Notes: a model not told the origin generated them from the letters alone. A stretch of DNA of 16,950 nt from CALMZY01 sp052033915 (GCA_052033915.1 JBPOJF010000026.1:1-16950), one strand, 5' to 3'. Counted from the stretch's first letter, positions 1 through 7,446 are shown. A program made the numbers and translations.

Positions 1-59
1 CGCGCGCGCCGGGGGCCACCCTCCCGAAGACAAGAAGGCAGAAACGACCAGCCGGAGGC

Positions 60-330
60 TTTTTGCCGCCGCGAGCGCTTGCCGCTCCTGCGGCCAGCGA
101 GCGAAGCGGCACGTTTCGGCGAAGGCCGAAACGCGGGCGGGGGCGGGATCGAGGCCGGAGTTTTGCCGGATGGCAAAACGGAGGCCGAGTCCGCATGGGC
201 GGCGCACCCGGGCGCGTGCGTCGGGGGTGGGAGGGTGGAAAGCAAGCGGCGTGACAACGTGACCAACGGGAACGTTGGCGGGCCGCTTGCGGGGGGTACG
301 TCCCGAGCGGCGCGTTAGCGCCGCGAGGTA
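60..330. repeat. GC-rich hairpin cluster in gene-free left end (1-471)
   Basis: I see no convincing gene in 1-471. The stretch holds four clear inverted repeats. The first is a two-part stem (GCCGC 65-69 with GCGGC 90-94, enclosing GAGCG 73-77 with CGCTC 83-87). The second is CGTTTCGGC 112-120 with its complement at 125-133 around a GAAG loop. The third is GTTTTGCC 160-167 with 172-179 around GGAT. The fourth is GCGGCGC 307-313 with 318-324 around GTTA. Three of the four have four-base loops. Weaker pairs follow, for example GCGCCG/CGGCGC near 425-439 and TCCCC 452-456 with GGGGA 465-469; the last could end the minus-strand transcript of the patatin fragment. It may be a palindromic intergenic repeat or a small structured RNA; the sequence alone does not decide. 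Confidence 0.5.
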
Positions 331-471
331 TCCCGTATCCGACGTGGACAATGACCGGCTACCGCTGGTAATACTTTCGAGCGGCGTCCAAGAAGGACGA
401 CCATTTTTATTTCGCGGCATTTATGCGCCGGATCGGCGCCTTTCAGCCCAATCCCCCGCGGGCCGGGGAAT

Positions 472-843
472 TCAACTTGGACGCGTCTTCTCTTCCTGCT
501 TCCAAGCGGCTTTGAGCCACTTGACCGCATTGGAAATGTCCACGCCTTCGGCAAACTTCACGAGGTCCGGAATTCGGTCAACCGCGTCGAGACCGATGAT
601 CTTGTCCGGCGGAAACACCGGCGCAAGCCGGTGGTAGTTCCTGCCCAGGATTTGACGGCATTGGTAGTCGGCAATACCCATGACGCCATCCAGCGCGATA
701 ATCCCGCCGGTCGATGTCCCGGCCAGCAAGTTTGTTTTGCCCAACCAGCCGGGGACTTCCCTTTCAAGACGTTCCAGTAAGACCAGCGCCAGCAGGCCCC
801 GGATACCGCCGCCATCGAGAGATAGAATCCGATATCTCTTCAT
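472..843 (-). pseudogene. Patatin-like phospholipase, internally deleted
   Basis: Patatin-like proteins are lipid acyl hydrolases using a Ser-Asp dyad. This 123-residue frame opens with the family's oxyanion motif DGGGIRG (residues 10-16) and nucleophile elbow GTSTGG (42-47, Ser44). At residue 51 it jumps directly to sequence I recognise as the family's C-terminal tail (LDGVMGIADYQCRQ, then YHRL and an LDAVDRIPDL stretch). Full-length relatives run about 300 residues, so roughly 200 central residues are missing, including the DGG/DGA motif with the catalytic Asp. The reading frame is preserved across the join at about position 691. The product should be inactive as a phospholipase. It lies 97 bp downstream of hsdM on the same strand and could be co-transcribed. 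Family assignment is firm; the deletion is inferred from remembered family architecture. Confidence 0.8.
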
Positions 844-940
844 GGCAAGAGATTCTGTCCCCGCGTGGTCGTGGCGGCCAGCATGGGAGTATTCTTCGGT
901 AGCGCCTGCAAAACACGAATAAATTGGAACCCTCGTTCTC

Positions 941-2611
941 TCACGGCATCCCCTTTAGCACCGCCAGCGCTTCGGCGATTTCGCGGCCCTTCGCTTCGAT
1001 CAGGTCGAGAAGCTCTTCCGGGGTCCGGGTGTCCACCACGGGTTTCTTGTTTGGATTGACGGCCTTCAGATCGTAGACGGCATCCTCAATTTCCTTCGCC
1101 TTGGCCGCCGCCTCTCTCGCTTCTTTCGCCAGAGCTTTGGACTTTACCTTGTCCTCACATTCCGCGGCTTCACGGGCTTTCTTCTGGGCCTCTTCCTTGA
1201 ACGGGCGCGCTTCGGCGGCGCCAACGCGCTTGCGCTCATCCATGTCCACGGTCCAACTGAGTTTACTGTCTGCACGCCCCGGGAGAAGGCGGAAGAAATC
1301 CTCGAAATGTTTCAACAGGAGCGGAGTCTTCTTGCGAACCTTCACGTCAGAGAGGTCGTAGTACCAAATCTTTCGCGTGGGTTGCCCCTTGGTAAAGAAG
1401 ATCAGATTCGTCTTCACGCCAGCCCCTGCGGCTGTGAACACGCCCGCCGGAAGGCTGACGATGCACCAGACATCGCAGTCGTTCAGGAGCTTCTGCTTTG
1501 TTTTGACGAAAGCGTCCTGATTTGTGCGGAACAGGAGACCTTCGTCGAGCACGATCCCGCAGCGGCCTTTGTCCTTCAGGTTGCGGATCACATGTTGCAG
1601 GAAGAGGGCCTGGGTCGCGCTCGTCTTGTAGTCGAAGTTGGTCTGGGCGTCCTTGCCTTCCTTGCCGCCGAAAGGCGGATTGGTCAGGATCACGTCGAAC
1701 GCACACGGCGCGCCTGTGAAGAGCCCTCCGTAAATTTCCATGCCGGTCAGCGTGTTCCCATGCCAGAGGTTCGGTTTGTCTATGCCGTGCAGGACCAGAT
1801 TCGCCAGCGCAATGGGATAGATCAGATTCTCTTTCTCCCGCCCCCAAAACGTACGCTGTTTCAGAGTTTCCAACTGCTCGGCGGTGGCCTGAGAGCCCAG
1901 CCGGTCGCGCATGAACTCGTAGCTCTGCGCGAGAAAACCGCCGGTGCCGCATCCGGGATCATAGACGGTTTCATTCACTGCCGGCGCGATGACCTGCACC
2001 ATCGCCTTGATGACCTGGCGCGGCGTGAAGAACTGCCCACCGTCGTTGCCCTTCTCGCCCATCTTGAGCAGAAGCCCCTCGTACACTTGGGAGAGCGTGA
2101 AAACGTGGGTGGGGTCCACGGTTTCGGCGGTGATTTCGTTGACCTTGTCCAGCACGTCGAGGAAGTTACGCTCCGTGTCAATGCGAACGCGCTCAACGCC
2201 GGTCATGACCTCGCTGATAACCTTCTGACGCGGCGAGGCGTCGGGCTTGTTCTTAAGCTCCTTGAGATAGCGCAAAAGGTCGGTGTTCACAAAGCCGAAG
2301 AACGAGCCCAGCGCGCCTTCCTGAAGTTCTTTTCGTTTCGCGCCGCTTGGCGCGGCCCAGTCCTGCCAGCGGTACGGGTGCTCCAACGACGGCCTGAACG
2401 GGACGCCCAGCGCCTCGGATTCATGCTGTTCGCGCTCCTCGCGCTCATCAAGAATTCGCAGAAAGAGAATCCATGTCAGTTCCGGGACGTACTGCAACGC
2501 CCCGGCGCAGTTACCCCGGCGCATGATGTCGCAGATGGACTTGACCGCTTGGTCAACTGACTGCTGAGTGGCGTGCTTCTTGCCGTTTCCGTTGTTATTC
2601 TTCTTGGCCAT
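941..2611 (-). CDS. hsdM: Type I restriction-modification DNA methyltransferase subunit (HsdM)
   Basis: HsdM is the N6-adenine methyltransferase of type I systems; two copies join HsdS to methylate a split recognition site, using S-adenosylmethionine. The protein is 556 residues, a normal length. An N-terminal helical HsdM_N domain (about 15-150) is followed by the methylase domain with SAM motif I DPGCGTGGF (about 218-226) and catalytic motif IV NPPF (about 311-314). The GQFFTPRQV segment just before motif I is typical of the N6_Mtase family. The last 100 residues are Lys/Glu/Ala-rich and probably form the coiled coil that contacts HsdS. The start at 2611 lies 2 bp after the hsdS stop, so translation is likely coupled. 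It appears intact, so the methylase could be active even if restriction is lost. Confidence 0.95.
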   Translation of the reverse strand: MAKKNNNGNGKKHATQQSVDQAVKSICDIMRRGNCAGALQYVPELTWILFLRILDEREEREQHESEALGVPFRPSLEHPYRWQDWAAPSGAKRKELQEGALGSFFGFVNTDLLRYLKELKNKPDASPRQKVISEVMTGVERVRIDTERNFLDVLDKVNEITAETVDPTHVFTLSQVYEGLLLKMGEKGNDGGQFFTPRQVIKAMVQVIAPAVNETVYDPGCGTGGFLAQSYEFMRDRLGSQATAEQLETLKQRTFWGREKENLIYPIALANLVLHGIDKPNLWHGNTLTGMEIYGGLFTGAPCAFDVILTNPPFGGKEGKDAQTNFDYKTSATQALFLQHVIRNLKDKGRCGIVLDEGLLFRTNQDAFVKTKQKLLNDCDVWCIVSLPAGVFTAAGAGVKTNLIFFTKGQPTRKIWYYDLSDVKVRKKTPLLLKHFEDFFRLLPGRADSKLSWTVDMDERKRVGAAEARPFKEEAQKKAREAAECEDKVKSKALAKEAREAAAKAKEIEDAVYDLKAVNPNKKPVVDTRTPEELLDLIEAKGREIAEALAVLKGMP

Positions 2612-2613
2612 GC

Positions 2614-3312
2614 CTAAAGGTCCCCATTGAACGCCCGCCGCAACAACGCCGCCGGCAACGTGTTGATCGTGGCAAGCTCCTCCTCCGCCGCCTTCCGCGC
2701 CCGCTCCACTGCCGACATCTGTTCGTTCAGAATCGCCGCAATCCTCTTCTGCTCGGGGAGTGGCGGCAGGGGAATGGGGATATTTGCCACAAGGGCAGGA
2801 CGTGCACGGGTCAAAGAACCGCCCACGCCCGACGTGGTGCGCATGACCTCCTCGTGGAAGTCATCGCTTACCAGGAGATGTCGGAGATAATCCGGCCAGA
2901 CCATCTCACTTCTGAACACAATCCATTCACCGGACGCGATAATGCGGCTTCCCGAATGTTCTGAAACAACCCAGGACCGCCGAATGTGTGGCACAATCTT
3001 GGAGAGTAGAACGTCACCGGCTTGAACAACTTGCTTCGTGGACCCGATCTTCCTTCCCAGAAGCACTTCTGGTTCTCGCTGATCGAATGCCGGAACGCTG
3101 TAGAGGACAAAGAGTTCATCCTGACACTTCGATGGGTCCACGGAACCGAGCTTGGATGCCATCACCTCTCCCAACTTGACCCAGCACCACCCTTCGGGCA
3201 GTTCGCGCGAGTTTTCCAATGATTGGAAATTCCCGTCAGGTTTTTTCCAATGTTTGGAAACTTTCTCTCCGGTTTTTCCAATGCTAGGAACCTCTGTGCG
3301 GTGGGCGGTCAT
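2614..3312 (-). CDS. hsdS: Half-size type I specificity subunit (HsdS)
   Basis: HsdS gives type I enzymes their DNA target. Usual subunits are about 400 residues with two target-recognition domains (TRDs), each followed by a conserved helix. This one is 232 residues with one TRD. It opens at ELPEGWCWVKLGEV (about 38-51), continues to the IPIPLPPLPEQKRI border motif (about 174-187) and ends in a helix closing with LLRRAFNGDL, a standard HsdS C-terminus. Known single-TRD HsdS forms work as dimers on symmetric sites, so this may be functional; otherwise it is the 3' half of a broken gene. The first 36 residues are not TRD-like and are encoded by three DNA palindromes. Its ATG overlaps the ORF6N gene's TGA by 4 bp, which supports this start. 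Confidence 0.85.
   Translation of the reverse strand: MTAHRTEVPSIGKTGEKVSKHWKKPDGNFQSLENSRELPEGWCWVKLGEVMASKLGSVDPSKCQDELFVLYSVPAFDQREPEVLLGRKIGSTKQVVQAGDVLLSKIVPHIRRSWVVSEHSGSRIIASGEWIVFRSEMVWPDYLRHLLVSDDFHEEVMRTTSGVGGSLTRARPALVANIPIPLPPLPEQKRIAAILNEQMSAVERARKAAEEELATINTLPAALLRRAFNGDL
3213..3290. repeat. Three palindromes spaced exactly 31 bp
   Basis: TTTCCAATGATTGGAAA (3213-3229) is a perfect palindrome around one centre base. TTTCCAATGTTTGGAAA (3244-3260) keeps 7-bp arms, and a decayed third copy with TTCC/GGAA arms is centred near 3283. Centres at 3221, 3252 and 3283 are 31 bp apart. Because 31 is not a multiple of three, the copies are translated in three different frames of the hsdS N-terminus, so the constraint is on DNA rather than protein. 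A related palindrome occurs at 11406-11424. They may be binding sites for the adjacent ORF6N protein or copies of a genome-wide palindromic repeat. Confidence 0.8.
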
Positions 3313-3869
3313 GCGCGCGCCCTGGTTTTGCGCTGAACCCTGTACACGCCGCGGCTCTCCTGGACCGAGAAACCGATCTGCTTCCGTTTCGGTTCCGGCG
3401 GGGCCATGAGTTCGTTCAGCACCTCGAAGACGACGCGGAATTGCTCGTCGTATTTCTTCTCGATCTCGGCCAACTTGCGGGCGAGGGATTCGTGCGCCTC
3501 CAGCATTCGGCGGAGCTTCACGAAGGTCCGCATGATCGCAATGTTCACCTCGATGGCCCGGCCGCTTTTGAGGACGCTGGAGAGCATGGCCACGCCCTGC
3601 TCAGTGAAGGCCATCGGAGCGTAGCGTTCCCCACCCCACGATCTTGAGGTCACAATTTGTGACCTCAAGATCGCAAGTTCTTTATTATCAAGAACAAACA
3701 TAAAGTCGTCCGGGAACCTTTTCAGGTTCCTGTTGACCGCCTGCTTGAGGGTCTTGGTGGGTACGCCGTACAGCGAGGCAAGATCACGGTCGAGTATGAC
3801 CTTCTGCCCGCGAATGAGGTAGATGACGTGTTCAATGCGTTCCAAAGATATGAACGCGTCCTTTTTCAT
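3309..3869 (-). CDS. ORF6N-domain DNA-binding protein
   Basis: The 186-residue protein has an N-terminal ORF6N domain (about residues 8-100), a DNA-binding module first noted in phage antirepressor-like proteins and often carried by mobile elements. Diagnostic stretches are YLIRGQKVILDRDLASLYGV, the KRFPDDFMF segment and the RYAPMAFTEQGVAML signature (about 82-96). A charged helical region follows (about 110-150, probably coiled coil) and then a basic tail. It is embedded in the restriction operon, with 4-bp ATGA overlaps to hsdR upstream and hsdS downstream, so it is co-translated with both. Such genes recur inside type I loci, but their role there is not established to my knowledge; regulation of the operon is my inference. 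Its own coding sequence contains a 35-bp perfect palindrome. Confidence 0.88.
   Translation of the reverse strand: MKKDAFISLERIEHVIYLIRGQKVILDRDLASLYGVPTKTLKQAVNRNLKRFPDDFMFVLDNKELAILRSQIVTSRSWGGERYAPMAFTEQGVAMLSSVLKSGRAIEVNIAIMRTFVKLRRMLEAHESLARKLAEIEKKYDEQFRVVFEVLNELMAPPEPKRKQIGFSVQESRGVYRVQRKTRARA
3639..3673. repeat. 35-bp perfect palindrome inside the ORF6N gene
   Basis: The arm CGATCTTGAGGTCACAA (3639-3655) is exactly complementary to 3657-3673 around the single base T3656: 17 bp with no mismatch. It lies in the ORF6N coding region and encodes the ILRSQIVTSRS part of the domain (minus strand). A perfect palindrome this long is unexpected in coding DNA. It could be an autoregulatory operator, a protein-recognised recombination site or an mRNA hairpin that attenuates translation of the downstream hsdS and hsdM. 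Confidence 0.9.
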
Positions 3870-5965
3870 GCGGCGAACATCCTCTCCTTGGTTTCACGAA
3901 GCAGGTCTGCCGGAGTTCCAGCAGATTGCAGGGCGTCGAGGCCGCCAGCCTTCTCGACCTCCGATATCCGGAAAATCTGCGGATTCTCAAGCTCGTCCGT
4001 TCCGCCCCGCTCGAACTGCCCAGCGATGGCCCGGATGGTCTTGCGAGCTGGTTGCGGTAGGCCATTCAGCCAATCCTCGTGCTTGTACGTGAAGGCGAGC
4101 GTCCGGTCGTGCCGGGTGCGTGGGTTCATGCCCCAGCCGAGTTCGGCCAGGACGTCATAGAGATCGTAATCCTGCTTGTTGTCCACCATGCGAACGACGG
4201 ACGGCGAGTAACCGGCCGTCACGAGGGTGTCGATCAATTCCTTTCGAGATGGCGGGTTCACCCAGAGCTTGCGGAACTCGTCCAGCGTGTGCGCTTCCTG
4301 CACGAGCCGGGCGGCCAACCGTGCCTTGTACTCGGCTATGGGGACGGGCATCGCTTTACCGTCCACATCGGTGACGATGAATCTCCCCGCGTGCGTAACA
4401 TGCACGTCGAAGCCCTCGACGCTGATGGTCGGCTCGGGCGGTGGCGTCGGGGGCGGTGGACCGCCTCCGCTACTCGTCGGCGGCTTTGTGATGAATTCCT
4501 TGCCGAAGAGTCTTGTCGCGTCGGTGTAGTCGTACATGCGGAACATGAGTTTTCCGGTCACTTCGTCAATCCGGGTCCCGCGCCCGACCATCTGGTAGAA
4601 GCTGATAGGCGATTTAAGATATCTGAAGAAGACGATGTTCTTCACGCACGGCACGTCCACGCCCGTGGTGAGAAGGTCAACGGTCGTGGCAATGAAGTGG
4701 CTCCGCGATGAGGCGCGAAGGTCCGGGAGTTGGTCGTTGCCGCTGCTCGCCGCCGTACATTTGAAGGCGTAGTCATCCAGTCGCTCCTTGCCGTTGGCCG
4801 CACACCACTGGGCGTAAAGGTTGTTCATGCAGACGGCCACGTCGTCTGCATGTCGGTCTCGGACACAGAATATGATGGTCTTCTGTTCCGGTCCGCCGGT
4901 GTCCTGGAGACGGGCGAACAAGTTCTCGCACATGGCGCGAACCCGATCCGGGATAAGCAAACGATCCTCGATTTGATTCGCGCCATAGTGCTCCTTGGCC
5001 CCGGCAACGGTCATGGAACGGCCGGTGGTCGCGTCCGTGAGCTTCTTCCCTTCGAGGTCCTTGCGCGACACTCCGCTATCCCGCTCGTTGACCTCCTTGT
5101 TTTCGTGGAAGAGGTCAAAGGTCTCGATGTCGCAGGCGGCGAGATACCCATCCTCGATGGCCTGGGCCAGGTCGTACTCGTAAACCGGCTCACCGAAATA
5201 GGTGACGTTGTTCGCCGTGATTTCTGCGTCAGCGGCGGCTTCTTCGGTCTTCTCGCTGCACTTGAGTTTCCGGGGCGTTGCGGTCAACCCAATCTGAGCA
5301 GCAGCGGGGTTCCGTGTGAGGACCTGAGACCACTTGCCCCAGGCGGAGCGATGACACTCGTCGACCACGACATGAGTGAAGTAGTTCTCGGGGTAGAACG
5401 AGGTGAGGAAACTGGCGTCGCCGTCGTCGGTGTCGATCCCGAGAGTCTGGTATGTGGCGATATGAATTCGGGCGTTCTTGGCGTTGTTGGTGCCGTCGGA
5501 TTTGCGGAAGACTTCGGCGGCATCGGCCCCGAAAACATTCTGAAAAGCTCTTAGCGCTTGAGAGCGAAGTTCATCCCGGTCGCAGACGAAAAGCGCGCGC
5601 TTCAGTTGTCCAGCATCTGCGGCGCGTTTGAGCAGATTCACCGCAATGAAGGTCTTGCCGGAGCCGGTGGCGAGGGAGAGCAAAGCACGCTGAGGCTTCT
5701 CGGCGGCGCACTGCGCAAACTTCTCGAACACGGCGCGGATGGCGGCGTCTTGGTAATAGCGCCGTGTTCCTTCGCCGCCTGTGTACGGCTGCAAGAGCGG
5801 CTTCGCCTGCGGCGTCGAGAGGGAGAAGCCCCTTTTCTTTTCGTAGCGGGTGCGCAGTTGCTTAGGCGTCGGGAACTCTGACAGAGGGCGCGGCGCGCTC
5901 GTCAGGCCGGTGAGGTTGTCGAACTCGACAAACATGTGGCCGTTGGAGGAAAACACGAACGGCAC
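3866..5965 (-). CDS. hsdR: Type I restriction subunit HsdR, 5'-truncated
   Basis: HsdR is the ATP-driven translocase and nuclease of type I systems. From the GTG at 5965 the frame gives 699 residues. SF2 helicase motifs are intact: Walker A ATGSGKTF (about 99-106), DEAD-box variant VVDECHRS (about 200-207), motif III LTATP (about 227-231) and motif VI QMVGRGTR (about 458-465). A Pro-rich linker (about 503-512) leads to an EcoEI-type C-terminal domain that seems complete. The nuclease core is not in this product: it is encoded in the same open frame upstream (5966-6157), where I find no ATG, GTG or TTG before the stop at about 6294. As called, the protein could be a motor without nuclease, or the gene is broken. 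Its TGA overlaps the ORF6N start by 4 bp. Confidence 0.9.
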   Translation of the reverse strand: MPFVFSSNGHMFVEFDNLTGLTSAPRPLSEFPTPKQLRTRYEKKRGFSLSTPQAKPLLQPYTGGEGTRRYYQDAAIRAVFEKFAQCAAEKPQRALLSLATGSGKTFIAVNLLKRAADAGQLKRALFVCDRDELRSQALRAFQNVFGADAAEVFRKSDGTNNAKNARIHIATYQTLGIDTDDGDASFLTSFYPENYFTHVVVDECHRSAWGKWSQVLTRNPAAAQIGLTATPRKLKCSEKTEEAAADAEITANNVTYFGEPVYEYDLAQAIEDGYLAACDIETFDLFHENKEVNERDSGVSRKDLEGKKLTDATTGRSMTVAGAKEHYGANQIEDRLLIPDRVRAMCENLFARLQDTGGPEQKTIIFCVRDRHADDVAVCMNNLYAQWCAANGKERLDDYAFKCTAASSGNDQLPDLRASSRSHFIATTVDLLTTGVDVPCVKNIVFFRYLKSPISFYQMVGRGTRIDEVTGKLMFRMYDYTDATRLFGKEFITKPPTSSGGGPPPPTPPPEPTISVEGFDVHVTHAGRFIVTDVDGKAMPVPIAEYKARLAARLVQEAHTLDEFRKLWVNPPSRKELIDTLVTAGYSPSVVRMVDNKQDYDLYDVLAELGWGMNPRTRHDRTLAFTYKHEDWLNGLPQPARKTIRAIAGQFERGGTDELENPQIFRISEVEKAGGLDALQSAGTPADLLRETKERMFAA

Positions 5966-6157
5966 GTTGAGCCGTTTGCATGCAGCATATCCCTTGGCCT
6001 GGTCGAGTCCATGGCCCGGCGGGAGAGTGTCCTTCTTGGCTTCGATGAGCGCGACGGCGACTGGCTGAGTGTCGGGATTGATCTTTACGCGGAGAACGTA
6101 GTCAACCTTTCCGCGCGAACGGCGGTGGGCTTTGCCGTCGATGATCTCGACGGCACG
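5966..6157 (-). pseudogene. HsdR nuclease-domain coding stretch without a start codon
   Basis: Reading the hsdR frame upstream of 5965 gives about 64 codons of clear HsdR sequence. VEIIDGKAHRR leads into KVDYVLRVKINPDTQPV and then VALIEAKKDTLPPGHGLDQA, followed by GYAACKRLN joined to the called N-terminus. This is the PD-(D/E)XK restriction nuclease core: the Asp of VDYVL, the Glu and Lys of IEAKK and the Gln/Tyr of DQAKGY. Beyond about 6157 the frame stays open but turns into non-HsdR sequence, the antisense of the protease gene. About 30-60 N-terminal residues of a normal HsdR are therefore absent. Confidence 0.85.
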
Positions 6158-6165
6158 TGAATTTT
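6145..6165. other. Junction where two divergent genes are both cut
   Basis: HsdR-like sequence (minus strand) ends at about 6157, and papain-like protease sequence (plus strand) starts at about 6157-6163, with no intergenic DNA, promoter or start region between them. Both genes lack their 5' parts. The simplest reading is one join between two unrelated DNA segments. I see no obvious target duplication or inverted repeat at the point. Confidence 0.75.
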
Positions 6166-7446
6166 CAGAACTATCCGCACGGCAACGGCGTGGACAACGA
6201 CGTACTCTTCGCCAATGCCGAGATTTACGACGCCCACGCCCTGACTTTGGTGGGTTATGATGACACCCGGACCTACTATGACGGGCCCTCTCTCAAAACC
6301 GGCGCTTTTCTGGCCGTCAATTCGTGGGGGCCGGGATGGGGCGTGGAGGCGCCCGGCGCCGGGACGGGGGGCTTCTGCTGGCTGGGCTACGACTACATGC
6401 GCACCAACCGGCTTGGCGACAGCTCCGTGCTGGCCATGGTGGACCGCACGAACTACATCCCGCGCACTACCGCCCGAATCGGGCTGTCCCATAATGCCCG
6501 GAGCGACTTGCAAGTTTCGATAAGCCCCGGGAACGGATACTGGAGCACGAATAGTCTGGAAGCTTTTCCCCGCGGGGGAGGAAGCCTGCCGTATCACGGG
6601 ACCATCACGGTGGACGTGACGGAGTTCGATACCGACCGCCCGGAAATCTATCATCTCTTCGCCCTTGATTGGGCGGGAGCCTATCACTCACCTAAAATGG
6701 GTACGATCCGGAGTTTCGAGGTGCACAAGCCGGACGGCGTGGTGATGGTCTGTTCGAATCTTCCCGTCGCCCTGATGAATTCGTACTCGGAAGAATATCC
6801 CAACTTGCACGCAACCCGGTTGCAGGTGGGAACTCTGGAGGATGAGCCCCGTCTCATCTGGGAGGAATCCTTGCAGACACCGATCTTTTCATGGATTGAT
6901 TTCAACGCGGACGGGGCCGACGATCTGCTGGTGTTCGGTAGCTACGAGGGCTCCAATGTTCTCGCGGCGCTCTATATCAACAACGGCCGGGGCGGTTTCT
7001 CGCGGCGCGATGTCGCCTTGCCTGAGCTGAACAGCGTCCGCATGGCATGGGGTGATTACAACAACGACGGCTATCCGGACGTGGCCGTTTCCGGACGAAT
7101 GGCGGACATGGACGCCCGTCTGTTTCTCCTGCGCAATGTCGGCGGAGTGGGACTCGAATACAGCGGAATTGAATTCCCTCATGAGCTGACCACGCTTGCC
7201 TGGGGCGATCTGGATCAGGATGGCGATCTGGACCTGGCAACCGGTTCCGGAAAGGTTTTTCGCAATGATGGCGGCACGGCTTTTCAGAACACGGGGTTCA
7301 CCCTCCTGGGTGGCTCTTCTCACTCTTTCACCACCGTGGCATGGGCCGATCTGAACAACGACGGCTTGCAGGATTTGATCATCAACGGCGCCATCAACGT
7401 GAGTACCGGCGGGCGTTCGGTGGGGCCTTCCATCTCGACCCCTTGA
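6157..7446 (+). CDS. Papain-like (C1) protease/FG-GAP protein, 5'-truncated first part
   Basis: The frame starts at a GTG just after the junction, with a stop 13 bp upstream, so this is a remnant rather than a true N-terminus. Residues 27-75 are the C-terminal half of a papain-like peptidase: catalytic His27 in HALTLVGYDD, Asn55 in AVNSWGPGWG, then GFCWLGYDYM. The signal peptide and the QGxCGSCW segment with the catalytic Cys are missing, so it cannot act as a cysteine protease. A beta-rich region follows (about 90-235), then four FG-GAP/VCBS Ca-binding repeats at about 248 (DFNADGADD), 300 (DYNNDGYPD), 351 (DLDQDGDLD) and 398 (DLNNDGLQD). The frame ends at 7446 in nonsense, while homologous sequence continues in another frame from about 7425. 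In intact form this would be a large secreted or surface protein. Confidence 0.85.
   Translation: MNFQNYPHGNGVDNDVLFANAEIYDAHALTLVGYDDTRTYYDGPSLKTGAFLAVNSWGPGWGVEAPGAGTGGFCWLGYDYMRTNRLGDSSVLAMVDRTNYIPRTTARIGLSHNARSDLQVSISPGNGYWSTNSLEAFPRGGGSLPYHGTITVDVTEFDTDRPEIYHLFALDWAGAYHSPKMGTIRSFEVHKPDGVVMVCSNLPVALMNSYSEEYPNLHATRLQVGTLEDEPRLIWEESLQTPIFSWIDFNADGADDLLVFGSYEGSNVLAALYINNGRGGFSRRDVALPELNSVRMAWGDYNNDGYPDVAVSGRMADMDARLFLLRNVGGVGLEYSGIEFPHELTTLAWGDLDQDGDLDLATGSGKVFRNDGGTAFQNTGFTLLGGSSHSFTTVAWADLNNDGLQDLIINGAINVSTGGRSVGPSISTP

Noticed and set aside
1307..2560. 417-codon plus-strand open frame
   Set aside because: It lies antisense to hsdM, whose motifs are unmistakable; the translation has no recognisable domain and reflects GC-rich third-position bias.
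5936..6160. Possible 74-codon plus-strand small gene
   Set aside because: It is antisense to clear HsdR nuclease-domain sequence and ends exactly at the junction.
7411..7430. Programmed -1 ribosomal frameshift
   Set aside because: No X-XXY-YYZ slippery heptamer is present (the local codons are GTG GGG CCT); a single-base indel in the G-run is simpler.
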